Both the position numbers and the translations under genes were made by a program. The notes beneath the pieces were generated by a model. The model did no database searches. It was not told the origin of the DNA and worked only from the letters and a program-made list of their open reading frames with translations. This document shows, piece by piece, positions 33,125 through 44,762 of a stretch of DNA of 64,000 bases (position 1 is the stretch's first letter; each line of letters starts with the position of its first letter). Origin of the DNA: Lotus japonicus (taxonomy: Eukaryota; Streptophyta; Magnoliopsida; Fabales; Fabaceae); assembly GCF_012489685.1 (NCBI RefSeq), contig NC_080041.1, positions 19,221,802 through 19,285,801 of the forward strand, in the 5' to 3' direction.

Positions 33125-34950
33125 TAATATCATGATTATTAAAAATATATTAAACAACGGATGAAATAGAAGAGTCAGAAATGCTAAGTAAAGTGGACAT
33201 AAAGACATCTCTTCTAAGCCTGATTGAGATCAACAAGAACTCGCTTCACATTCTTCGTGAATATGAAGACAATAGCACAAATCATAGATATAAGAAATTA
33301 CCAATATTAATCTTTAAAAAAAAAAGAATGTGATAGTAGCACAAATCAGGATTGTGAAAGATAAATCATAAAGTATGACATTATTGTGTTTATTCCAAGT
33401 CATCCAAGTTTGAGTCAATATTACAGGTACCTACAGAATCAAATAATAACACAACTTGATATCTTTATAATATCATGATAATCAATACTCACTGTTCATT
33501 GTTGTGGTCTTGCTCAGACAAACTCAATCAGGCCACATATCCCCATAGGTCATAGCCCTGACCACCCACAAACTTCATTTCAGTGTTAATTTTAAATGAA
33601 AAGTTAATTGATCGAGCTAAAATTATCAATAAGATTAAAGAGACACATTTGACTAAAATTATCAAAAATTGAGAAACATCTTCCTCCACTTCCTTCTTCT
33701 TCCATCAGATATAAACATATTTTTTTGTTGCTTTCAACTAATACATATTAAATCATCATGTCATATTATGTCTAAAAAAATATCAGCTACAAAGGCATGC
33801 AAGGACAGAAAAAACCTAGTGATAAAACAGAGAATTTGTTTCAATTCAGAACAATCTTAAAGAATTCATTCTTGACATTTTTAGACAATTCAATGACATT
33901 ACAAGAAGCTCTCCATCTTTGCCAAAATCTAAATTTAAAGATCATTGTGGCTCATGCTCTTATATCTTCTTTAATGAGAGACTCACTCCAGCAAAAAAAC
34001 CTTATGCTTCGAATCAGCAAAGTCATTTTGTATTCATGTTGGCTCATGTTCATTGCCTCTGGAAAAGCATCACGCATTTGAACCAAGCTTTGAAGATGGT
34101 GGAGAATGAAATGTGAGATTGGTGGGGGTGAACTTCTGGCAACATCTCTGAGCTTCAAGCATGTTGAGAAATACGAAAGCTAGGGTTTCTTCTTTTGAAA
34201 TCGTATCAACAAAAAATTAAATTTGAATAGAGAGAGCAGCATCAAATCTAAGAAAAGAAATGGAAGAGGAAGCTCACCAATTTTGCTTATTGAAGGAACT
34301 GAAGAGTAGTCTGAACTACTATGATCAATTGATCATGTCCATTGTATATATTTTATACTTGGACTACTTTGCTTGATACATCTATATTGGAAAAGTGATA
34401 TGAGACCATTGATGTTTACTCTTATCTTACAATAATAGATAAAGGAAAAATGAAGTTAGGCTTAAATTTGTGTGTTTCACTTAAAGAATTGGAGCGTTTT
34501 GGTAAAGGAGTGTCCAACTGCTGGACCATCCTATAGTTACATGTTGATGTATGTAAAAGAATTGACCATTGAGTACATAAATGGAGATTAATCAACAAAA
34601 AACCCGAAGCCCTTTTTACAGAATTGGTGTATGAGGAAAAATATAGAACACCTACTGAAGTTCTAAACGTAAGTTTCATAGATAGAAAAAAAAGAGGTTA
34701 GAGTACTCTTTGCAGATTTTTTTATTCTGTTTATTTGCAACTCTTTAAACTTAAAAGCAATGGATGAATCAAAGAATGGAGATTGAGGTGGTCCTTCTCA
34801 TGAATTAGTAAACGCTTGACTAACTTGACCAAGTTTAACCAGTTCCAGAATCTGGGTGCTTTTAAATTGCTTCTTGATCTTGCTTATACTAACAACGCAA
34901 AAAGGGATATATTTTCCTTAGCCATAGCTATAAGAATAGAAAATCATTCT
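33125..34950. other. AT-rich intergenic DNA without a supported gene
   Basis: Only short frames occur on both strands, for example around 33800-34160 and 34420-34680. None shows a recognisable domain or a convincing start and length. A decayed gene around 34100-34300 is possible but cannot be supported. Confidence 0.4.
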
Positions 34951-35970
34951 AACAAATATATCAAAAGAGCATGAGGAAAATAATCTAATTACTCAACAAC
35001 ATTTATGTCAAACACTTACACAATTATCAGCACTACATGAACCAAGTTGCAGACTCGAGTGATCTTCCTCATTTTACCTCCATGCCAACCGGTTCACAGT
35101 AGAGACATATATGAGAGGAGATGGTTAATGCAATATTAGTAAGGAGTAATATAAGTAAACCTTATATAATTAAGGCAAATCTTTTAAAATTTTAATATTT
35201 TATGAAAAAGTTTCTCAGATTAAAAATTACCTTTAAAAAATCGAATTCAAAATTTGTTAGAATGAAGTAAAACTATTTATTTACGAATGAAGTAATCACA
35301 ATCTAGAGGGGGAAAAACTTATAAAAAATTCTCACATCGAATCTGAATCAGAAACTCACCACTCACACGAACTTAGATTCTTCTTTCTTCTCTTGTCAAT
35401 TATTGGGTTCCTATAGTTTCTTCTCTTTAGGATTCTCTTCCCCCTACTCAGAAAAGAACAAAGAAATAAAATGAAAACAGAAAGTAATAACCCAAATAAA
35501 TATTGATAATCCAAAGCAAGAAAAGAAAGAGTAGAGAACTGAGTACCTTGAAACGCGAGATGGGGATTTGACTCATACAGGAAGACACCGTAAGCTCCTT
35601 CTTTTCGAAAAAAAACTCAGGGCAGAAGATGAATTAGTTTCAATTGCAAAATTCAGATAAGGCACATTGGAACAAATATATCAAAAGAGGACGAGGAAAA
35701 TAATCTAATTACTCAACAACATTTATGTCAAACACTTACACAATTATCACATTACACAATTATTAGAACCACATGAAGCAAGTTGCATACTCGAGTGATC
35801 TTCCTCATGTTTCCTCCATGTCAACCGGTTCACAGTAGAGGCATATAGGGGAGGAGATGACCGATGCAATATTAGTAATGAGTAATCTAGGTAAATCTTA
35901 AATAATTAAGGCAAATCTTTTAAAATTTTATAAAAAAGTTTCTCAGATTTAAAATTACTTTTAAAAATTG
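34951..35970. repeat. Dispersed direct repeat, two ~290-300 bp copies 720 bp apart
   Basis: Copies at about 34951-35240 and 35671-35970 share AACAAATATATCAAAAGAG, CTCGAGTGATCTTCCTCAT, CAACCGGTTCACAGTAGAG and GTTTCTCAGATT. Divergence is modest, with small indels. The intervening 430 bases hold no gene. The arrangement may be a segmental duplication or the ends of an unrecognised element. Confidence 0.75.
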
Positions 35971-36084
35971 GTTTCAAGATTTTTTATGGAAATAAATTTT
36001 AGGTGAAGAAAAATTTTATTTTTAGAGTATTAATTAAATTATATGTTATTTTTATTGAATTTTTAGATTTTTATTTGATTAAGG

Positions 36085-37000
36085 ATTTTAAGATAAATTA
36101 AGATAAAATCTAGAAATAAACAACCTAAATTCTAATCAAATCTAAAATTTAAAAAAGATAATAAATAAAGATAGATAAATCTAGCAAATCACAATAAAAA
36201 CTCATAAAATCCTGAATTAATTAAAAATTTGAAAATTCGACAAAAATACCATAAAAATTAATTAATACTCTAAAAATAAACAATAAGATAAATTAAGATA
36301 AAATCATGAAATAAACAACCTAAATCCTAATAAAATCTAAAGTTTAAAAAGGTACTAAATAAAGATAGATAAAAACTACCAAATTCTAGCAAATCAGAAT
36401 AAAAACTCATAAAATCATGAATTAATTAAAAATGAAGAAAAAGTTTATTTTTAGAGTATATTAAATTCTATGTTATTTTTATTGAATTTTCGTATTTTTA
36501 TTTAATAAAGGATTTTAAGATAAATTAAGATAAAATCAAGAAATAAACAACCTAAATCCTAATCAAATCTAAATTTTAAAAAAGGTAATAAATAAAGATA
36601 GATAAAAAAATACAAAAATCTAGCAAATCACAATAAAAACTCATAAAATACTGAGTTAATTAAAAAACTGAAAATTCAACAAAAATACCATAAAAATTAA
36701 TTAATACTCTAAAAAATAAATAATAAAATAAATTAAGATAAAATTATGAAATAAACAACCTAAATCATAATCAAATCTAAAATTTAAAAAGGTACTAAAT
36801 AAATATAGATAAAAACTATTAAAATCTAGCAAATTACAATAAAAACTCATAAAATCCTGAATTAATTAAAAATCTGAAAATTCAATAAAAATTCAACAAA
36901 AATTAATTAATGCTCTAAAAATAAATCAAAAATAAATTCAGATAAAATCAAGAAATAAACAACCTAAATCCTAATCAAATCTAAAATTTAAAAATGTATT
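36085..37000. repeat. AT-rich tandem repeat, ~205-bp unit, about 4.5 copies
   Basis: The marker GATAAATTAAGATAAAAT recurs, with small variations, at about 36091, 36296, 36518, 36725 and 36930, each followed by AAATAAACAACCTAAAT. Spacing is 205-222 bases. The unit is over 80% A+T, a minisatellite or young satellite seed next to the viral insertion. Confidence 0.8.
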
Positions 37001-37101
37001 TTTTTAATGGGAATTAACCTGAGAATGACACGTGGAATTTTTTTTTAAGAGAATTAGCGTGAGAATGACACGTCACTAAATCAGCCTGATAGAAGTTCTT
37101 C

Positions 37102-37106
<5 letters not shown>

Positions 37107-37154
<48 letters not shown>
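37107..37154. repeat. (TA)n microsatellite at the virus junction
   Basis: About 48 bases of alternating AT run directly into the viral primer binding site at 37155. Endogenous florendoviruses are reported to lie often in TA repeats. Confidence 0.9.
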
Positions 37155-37157
<3 letters not shown>

Positions 37158-37166
37158 TATCAGAGC
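37155..37166 (+). other. Primer binding site of the pararetrovirus
   Basis: TGGTATCAGAGC, complementary to initiator tRNA-Met, the conventional position 1 of caulimovirid genomes. It abuts the (TA)n run, so the insertion end coincides with the minus-strand start site. Confidence 0.88.
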
Positions 37167-37378
37167 CTGATGGGGAAGTAGGAACATGCTAAATATGTTA
37201 GAAATTCGTTATTTCTCTGTTCTGTTCTTATATTATTAAGCACTATGGTCGGGATCTGGACTGGTAGTACACTTTGAACTAAACTAAAATGAAAGCTCTT
37301 CTGAAAACCTTCTAGGATTATTACTATTCAGACTTATGATCATCTCTGCAGCGGAGGCGTTGAAGGCAGTAAGTCCCT

Positions 37379-37560
37379 GTGTGGCAGTAAGTCTATATTG
37401 GCCATACTACAGACATGTTATTAAGTTCTGAATATTTTTAATGTCCTTGTTTAGTTTCTTTTTGTGGTGGCTTAAGTCTGATCCAGATCTATACTGCTCA
37501 ATTATTAAGAACAACGCAGAACCTAACTTATATTTCTAATTTATTTATCTGTTTCTATAG
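37379..37560 (+). other. Candidate leader intron of the pararetrovirus
   Basis: Two 5' splice-site-like GTAAGT sequences (37379 and 37397, each after CA) precede a U-rich tract ending CTGTTTCTATAG at 37560, ten bases before the ORF1 ATG. Spliced leaders are known in some caulimovirids. Splicing here is inferred only. Confidence 0.35.
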
Positions 37561-37569
37561 AACCAGGTG

Positions 37570-40500
37570 ATGGCGATGATACTTACGGGTAAGGAAGGTC
37601 TGTCTTCTATGATGCTTCGCTCTTTCTCTTCTAAGCTTTCTTTCAGATCTTCCTAACCCTCTTCTTCTTCTTCTATCGATCATCCTCATCAATCCAATCA
37701 ATTATCCAAATCTGTCTTCAAAGAAGAAATTCATTTTGAAAATATCAATCAAGATCTCGACAACTGGGAAATCCCTAAAATCTCTCATGCTGAGATCTAC
37801 AAACCAAACGGATCCTTTTTCAAACGATCAGACTTCATCATCAAAACCGTTGAGCAAACCTACAAGCTCAGATCTGATAATGAAGAAATCCATCTGCTTT
37901 CTGAAAAAAGCGTCAAAGATCATATCAGCAAGAACTTCAACTATCTTCACATAGGTAGTGTTCAAGTTGGTCTCAAACCCCTAACTAGGAAGTCTCTGGA
38001 CATCTCTGTTCTTCTTTGTCTTAGGGATATTAGACATTGCTTTCCAGATCTAACTGTCAGTCTGGAAGACAAAAACATCCTTGACGTTCTCTTCCTAAAT
38101 ATCAAGCTTCACGGCCTTGATATGAAAGAAGATTCCATACCAATCTCTTTGATCTACAGGGTTCAATACAAGGTAATGAACTCTATCAAATCTTATTTCT
38201 TGCGAACCAATTGTGAGAAATCCGGAGAAACAACTCTTTTCCTTACAGATTATGATAAGGCAAACGTTATTGTTCCCAAAACCATCCAATGGAGTGATAT
38301 CACCCTTCCAGAGAAATGGTCTTTGGAAAAGGCTACTCCAGCCCAACCTGTTGAAACTCCTGAGTTTCGTGAAATCGTCCAACACCAATCTGGTCAAGTA
38401 GATCTTATCTTTGATAGGAGAAATTCCTTCTCTATCCCTAGATCTATTAGGACATCCTCAAATGATTTCCAATCTGCCATGTCCAGAAGATCTTTTTCTA
38501 TGACTAGAAGGAACCAGCCTGAGTCTAGCGCTCGACCTTCCCTCTCACATGACGGATCTACTATCCATTTGGCTGGATATGTCAATACCACTCCTGTCAA
38601 GACTACCTATGACAAGGGTGATGAAGATCATCAATCCAACTTATCTCCAACGTATTCTTCTCTAGAAACCCCTGGAGAAACTTCTGATTTCATTGGAGCA
38701 ATCACTACTGAATTTGTCATCGACAAAGAAAGTATCAAAGCAGATTTCTACTCTGACCGATGGACTAAGCAAAGAAAATGGTTCTTTGCAAAGTATCAGG
38801 GTGAAAAGAGAAAGAAAATCCAACAAAAATTCTACGGGTTCCTTGAAAAAACCCAGCAAAACATCTTCTTTTTTGAATGGTTTCAAGATTATGCCAACAA
38901 GAATTGGAAATCTTACCCCTTCCAAATTGACATGGTTAAATGGCAGCATAAAGATGGAAAAGAAACCCTTTCTAACCTGCCACCTAAAACTCCTTTCCTT
39001 CTTAAAGGAGCTCAATCTACACCTGTCCTAGCTTCTCCCTTCAAGACTAGAAAAGAAGAAGGGGATGTCACTGGAAAAGACATCAAAGACCTCATGGAAC
39101 AATCCAATTACACCAATAAGTATCTTCAAATTCTTGGAGAATCCCAAGTACAGGATTCCTCTTCCAAGAAAGGAAAAGAAAAGGTCAAGATTGAACCTTC
39201 CTCTTCTAATCTTGATATCCCTAAAGGATGTCAACTTGAGAAACCCCTTTTCAAACCTTTTCAAATCAGTAGCCGTTCCAAACACTCGGCTCAAACTCTT
39301 CGAGCAAAAAAGGAATCTGACAATGAGCTCCTCCAAAAAGTGGTAGAGCAACTTCAGCTTCTCAAACAAGTTATTCCTGAGACTCCGGAACCTCCTGAGA
39401 CTCCGGAACCTACTCCGGAAGCAGTTTCTAATCCCACTATTACTGCTCCTCCTCCTCCAAAAACTCGTACTTCTACTCGTAATACCTCTACTTCTTTAAA
39501 TAATATTGAAGATGGTAAGGTTGAGTCTGATTCTGATATTCAATCTGACGTTCAATCTATCAGTAGTATTCCTGTCAATACTGTCATTCACAATTCTAAG
39601 AATCAGTGGAGAAAAGAGACCAAGCTCTACTATCCTAGAGCTACTGCTCCTGATCTTCTTTTAGAAGAATCTTCAAACTTCAAAAGCTTCAGTGCCAACA
39701 ATGTCTATGACTGGAACATTGATGGTGAAAATGAGTATGGTATCACCAAAATCCTCCAAAATATGACTATGGTAGCCACTGCCTATGTTACCGCCAACAA
39801 TTGTCCTGAATCTCTTATCGTTGAAGTCTTGGTTGCTGGTTTCTGTGGCCAGCTCAAAGGTTGGTGGGATAATTATCTCACTCAAGACGAGAAGGATCAG
39901 ATCTTGACTGCTGTCAAGACTGATGAAGAAGGTAATCCTATCATGGAAGATGGCAAATTCATCTCTGATGCCGTCAACTCCTTAATCTTCACCATAGCCC
40001 AACATTTTGTTGGAGATCCTTCCCTCATCAAGGACAGATCTGGTGATCTTTTGTCCAATCTTAAGTGCAAATCTTTGGGTGATTTCAGGTGGTATAAAGA
40101 TACCTTCCTAACCAGAATTTACACCCGTGAAGACAGCCAACAAGCCTTCTGGAAAGAGAAATTCTTGGCTGGCCTTCCTAAATCTTTTGGCGACAAAGTT
40201 CGTGAGAAACTTAGAAGCCAAAATCCGGGGGGAGAAATCCCATATCACACCCTTAGTTATGGACAGCTCATAGCTATCATTCAAAGAGTTGCTCTCAAAA
40301 TCTGTCAGGATGACAAAATCCAACAGCAACTCACTAAGGAGAAGTCTCAAAATCGCAGGGATTTGGGTACTTTCTGCGAACAATTTGGAATTCAAGGTTG
40401 TCCCAAGAAACCTAAACCCAGAAAGCAAGATCCTCCTCCCAAACAACAATGGAGAAAGAGATCTAGCAGGAATGATCATAGGAAACCCAAGCCTAGATCA

Positions 40501-43098
40501 AAACCCCAATCTTCGCAAATTCCAAAGAATCCTCCTGAGACTAGACCCTCTCAAGGAAAAGATGTTACCTGCTACAACTGCGGCAAGCCGGGCCATATTA
40601 GCAGGTATTGCAGACTCGAAAAGAGAATCTCTGAGCTTCATCTTGAACCTGAAATTGAAGACAAGATCAACAATCTTCTCATTCAAACTTCTGATGAAGA
40701 AGAATCTAATCCTTCAGATTCTGAGGTCTCTGAAGACCTGAATCAAATTCAGAATGATGATTCTCAATCATCATCTTCCGTCAATACCTTGTCTATCAAC
40801 ACTTTGACCAATGAACAAGATCTTCTCTTCAGAGCTATTAATTCTATCCCTGATCCTGAGGAAAAGAAAATCTATTTGGAACGCCTCAGATCTACTCTTG
40901 AAGATAGGCCTCCCAAAAGTCCTATAACCACCAATAAATTCAATCTTAGAGATACTTTCAAGCGTCTTGAGAAATCTACGGTCAAGCCCGTTACTATTCA
41001 AGACCTTCAATTTGAAGTCAATTCCCTCAAGACTGAGGTCAAAAGTCTCAAGCAAATCCAAAAAAGTCAGCAACTTATTTTGGAGAAACTGACTAAAAAT
41101 TATGAAGAAGATGATTCTTCTATACCTGATTCCAATCCTGCTCCTAACGACAATTGCGAAGACTTTCTGGAGAATATTAACCAGGTCACCATTCAGAAAT
41201 TCTTTATCCATGTTAAAATCCTCATTGGAGATTTTGTTCTCGAAATCTCTGCCCTCTTTGACACAGGGGCAGATTCCAGTTGTATCTCGGAGGGACTCAT
41301 TCCCACCAGATATTTTGAGAAAACAACTGAGAAGCTCAGCGCTGCTGAAGGATCTAGACTAAAGATCAAGTATAAAATCCCCTCAGCTATCATAAAAAAT
41401 GGTAGTCTTGAAATCGAAACTCCATTTCTGTTAGTCAGAAATTTGAGTCAAAAAATCATTATAGGGACCCCTTTCATTAAGAAACTCTTCCCCTATAATA
41501 CTGACGAAAACGGCATCACTGTTCAGCATCTTGGACAACCTATCTTGTTCAAATTCTCTGAACCTCCCATAGATAAGACTTTGAACGTCATATCCTACAA
41601 GGAGAAGCAGATCAACTTCCTCAAGGAAGAAATCTCTTACAGAACCATTGAGGAACAATTGCAACAACCTTCTGTTAAATCAAGGATTGAGGATATTTTA
41701 GAAAATATTCAATCCAGCATCTGTTCTGATCTACCCAACGCTTTTTGGGAAAGGAAGAGCCATATGGTGGAACTTCCTTATGAAAAAGAATTTTCAGACA
41801 AACAGATCCCAACCAAGGCTAGACCTATTCAAATGAATGAAGAACTTCTTCATTTCTGCCAAAAGGAAATCAATGATCTCCTTGAAAAGAAACTTATTCG
41901 CAGGAGTAAGAGCCCTTGGTCCTGTGCAGCCTTCTATGTCAACAAACAAGCTGAGATAGAACGAGGAACCCCTAGGCTGGTTATTAACTACAAACCTCTC
42001 AATCAAGCCCTTTGTTGGATTAGATATCCTATCCCCAACAAGAAAGATCTCTTAGCCAGACTGCATGATGCTAAGGTCTTTTCAAAATTCGACATGAAAT
42101 CTGGATTTTGGCAAATCCAATTGCAAGAGAAGGATAGGTATAAAACTGCTTTTACTGTTCCTTTTGGGCAGTATGAGTGGAACGTTATGCCTTTTGGGCT
42201 AAAGAACGCCCCTTCTGAATTCCAAAGGATTATGAACGAAATCTTCAATCCTTATTCCAAATTCACTATTGTCTACATTGACGATGTTCTAATCTTTTCC
42301 CAAACTCTTGATCAACATTTCAAACATCTCAATACGTTCATCTCTGTAATCAAAAGGAATGGCTTGGCTGTTTCCAAGACAAAAGTCAGTTTGTTCCAAA
42401 CCAAAATCCGATTCCTTGGTCACAATATCCACCAAGGAACCATCATTCCGATCAATAGAGCCATCGAGTTCACTGATAAATTCCCTGATCAAATCATTGA
42501 CAAAACCCAATTACAGAGATTCTTGGGTTGTCTCAATTATGTTGCGGATTTCTGTCCTCAACTCAGTACCATAATCAAACCCCTTCATGATAGACTCAAG
42601 AAGGATCCTCCACCTTGGTCCGATATTCATACCAATGTGGTCAAACAAATCAAACTTCGTGTCAAGAATCTCCCTTGTCTTTATCTCCCTAATCCTCAAG
42701 CTTTCAAAATTATTGAAGCTGATGCCTCTGATATTGGTTTTGGTGGCATTTTGAAACAAAAGGTTTCTGACAAGGAACAAATTATTGCTTTTACTTCAAA
42801 GCATTGGAACCCTGCTCAGCAGAATTATTCTACTGTCAAAAAAGAAGTTTTAGCAATCGTTTTGTCTATTTCAAAATTTCAATCTGATTTGATCAATCAA
42901 AAATTCTTGGTCCGGGTGGACTGCAAATCTGCTAAAGAGATTTTACAAAAAGATGTCAAAAACTTAGCTTCAAAACATATCTTCGCCAGATGGCAAGCTA
43001 TTTTAAGTGTTTTTGACTTTGAAATTGAATATATAAAAGGATCTTCAAATTCTCTCCCTGATTTCCTCACTCGTGAATATTTGCAGGGCAGATCATAA
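37570..43098 (+). pseudogene. Pararetrovirus ORF1 polyprotein, defective
   Basis: The likely start is the ATG at 37570. A TAA at 37654-37656 interrupts the frame 28 codons in, after which it is open to 43098. Numbering from the internal ATG at 38122: the movement-protein part lies upstream and in residues 1 to ~90; a Lys/Pro-rich linker follows; the capsid region is at about 490-760; the zinc knuckle CYNCGKPGHISRYC starts at 817; the protease DTG Asp is at 1047; the RT YIDD is at 1385-1388; and the RNase H Asp is at 1534 (EADASD). The movement-protein core is shortened in phase around 38011-38040 compared with the mosaic copy downstream. The enzymatic motifs are intact, but with the nonsense codon and the core loss this copy is not expected to encode a working movement protein. 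Confidence 0.88.
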
Positions 43099-43099
43099 G

Positions 43100-44496
43100 A
43101 TGGCCTCCAAAGGCTCTTCCTCATCCAGAGGAAGAGGCAGAGGTTCTCACAAGAACAAAGGTATTACAATTTCTGACTTAATCCTCTCTGGGCCCACTAC
43201 CCATCAATCTGGACCCACTGTCCAAAATCAAAAATCTGAGCCCACTGCTCAAAATCAATCTCCCCAACCAAAACAAACCAAAGCAGATTATGCTTTATCA
43301 ATTCCAACTCTCCTTGCCCTCAAACAAGCAGGCCTGGATAATGTTCCTCAGGGACTCATCAATTTACCCAAAAAATCCTGGGCTAGCATGACAGAAGAAG
43401 ATGATGACCTTCAATCTCTCCAAGCCATCATTGATAAAACCAAAACCTTAGCAACTCATTGCGGGAAAAAACCCGTTGTTGCTCAACCCAGTCAACCCAA
43501 CCAAAATACCGGTTATCTAGCCAAAATAAACTCCAAATTCCAAACTTTTATTGAACCAGAATGGTGGGATAGCTTTGGAGGAGTCGACCTTGCCAACAAA
43601 ATTGGCATTAAACTCTTCCCAAATCACCTTGATCCCATTCACCCAAACAAATCCCAAATTTTCTATGAGTTTATCCTTATAGATACAAACAGTGTAGAAA
43701 TCAAACACTTTAGGGATAAATCTGATAACTCCCTTATCACTCATTCTACACTCCTCCCACTGACTTTGGACCTAATCCAAATGGTTACAAAAAATTCTCT
43801 CAGAACTTTGACCCTGTAGGTTTCAACTATTGGGACTATATGAAAGCTTGGGAGAATACAATCCTTGGTCTACAAAATCAGAATTTCAAACACTCTTGGC
43901 TCATTTATTTTAAATGGTCCAACAAATATTCTTTTCCAAATTGGTTTCACTCTTGGTGGGATTTCTTTGGACCTACTACGGAAATCTTTCCCTCTGAAGT
44001 TCTTGAGGGTTACAATCATTTTTTAAAGCATTGGAATAAAGATTTAAACAATTATCCTGATTGTTTGAATTTTTACACAATCTTTTCCCTTTCTTGGGTA
44101 TTTGCCTGGCGTTATGGTCTCAAGACAAAAGCCCAACCAATTCTCCACAAACAACCCTTAATCAAATGGTGGAAGGTCTTTGATGCTTCCAAAGCTCATA
44201 AGGAGAATGTCAATCAGTGGTTTAAGTCTAACCAAAAGTGCCTTAAGCATGCCAATCCGCAATCTAGTCTCTTGCTCAATCAAAAGGCCCACATCACAGC
44301 GGCCCTTGCAGGAGCTTCAACAGAAGAAGACTTGCTGAAAAATCTCCAAACAGCTCTGCAATTATTGAAAGAAAAAGAGCCAAAGGAGCAGGCCTCATCC
44401 TCAAAGGCCCCTCAGCAGAAAACTTCCTCACAATCTTCTTTCGGGTCAGATCTTGTCCCGGAAACACTGGAATCAAGTGAAGATGACCTCTGCTAA
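43100..44496 (+). pseudogene. Pararetrovirus ORF2, function unknown, frameshifted
   Basis: It starts at the ATG at 43100 just after the ORF1 stop (MASKGSSSSRGRGRG), with an Arg/Gly/Ser-rich basic N-terminus, then a Gln/Pro-rich linker. The first frame ends at 43819. The continuation is open in another frame from about 43770 to 44496, so a single-base indel lies near 43757-43775. The second part is rich in aromatic residues (WWDFFGP, YNHFLKHWNKD, FSLSWVFAWRYG) and ends in an acidic Ser-rich tail (SSEDDLC). No known domain is recognised. A second ORF in this position fits Florendovirus organisation. Confidence 0.75.
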
Positions 44497-44762
44497 AGCT
44501 TTGTCGTCTTTTATCATTATGTTTTGTAATAATTCAATCTCAATTATTGTATTCCACTGTAGCAACAGTAGAACTTTTTACTGTAGCAAATAGTGCCCGT
44601 CAAATAGTACCGTCTACCGGAACTATTCAACCGGAACTATTCAAACAGTGACCAAATTTTTCTTTAAATAGGCATCTTCTGAGCTTTGTTAATCAGAGTT
44701 TGGCATAGCCTAGATAGAGAGTTATAGAGAGAGAAAACACTGAGAGTCCTTCTGTAAGTTCC
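44497..44762 (+). promoter_or_regulatory. Pararetrovirus intergenic/promoter region
   Basis: TATA-type TTTAAATA lies at 44663-44670. Upstream are repeated elements: ACTGTAGCAA at 44556 and 44580, and a tandem pair CCGGAACTATTCAA at 44617-44630 and 44631-44644. Downstream is a GAGAGAGAAAAC-type leader. The position after the last ORF matches the transcript promoter of caulimovirids. The leader breaks off at about 44762, where rearranged sequence begins. Confidence 0.6.

Larger units (their letters stand above)
37155..44762 (+). mobile_element. Endogenous pararetrovirus (Caulimoviridae, Florendovirus-like), near full length and defective
   Basis: About 7.6 kb with a tRNA-Met primer site, leader, ORF1 (movement, capsid, zinc knuckle, protease, RT, RNase H in one polyprotein), ORF2 and a TATA-bearing intergenic region. 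There is no integrase and there are no LTRs, which separates it from retrotransposons. A single polyprotein followed by a second ORF of unknown function matches Florendovirus better than Petuvirus, which has one ORF; this assignment is an inference. Lesions include a nonsense codon near the ORF1 start, a loss in the movement-protein core and a frameshift in ORF2. The rest of the leader upstream of the primer site is missing. Confidence 0.88.

Noticed and set aside
33797..34158. Overlapping short ORFs on both strands, considered as a host gene exon
   Set aside because: No recognisable domain, no convincing start or splice pattern, and AT-rich context.
37155..44762. Reading the pararetrovirus as a Ty3/gypsy retrotransposon because of the RT and RNase H type
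   Set aside because: No integrase and no LTRs, a movement-protein region is present, and a second ORF follows RNase H.
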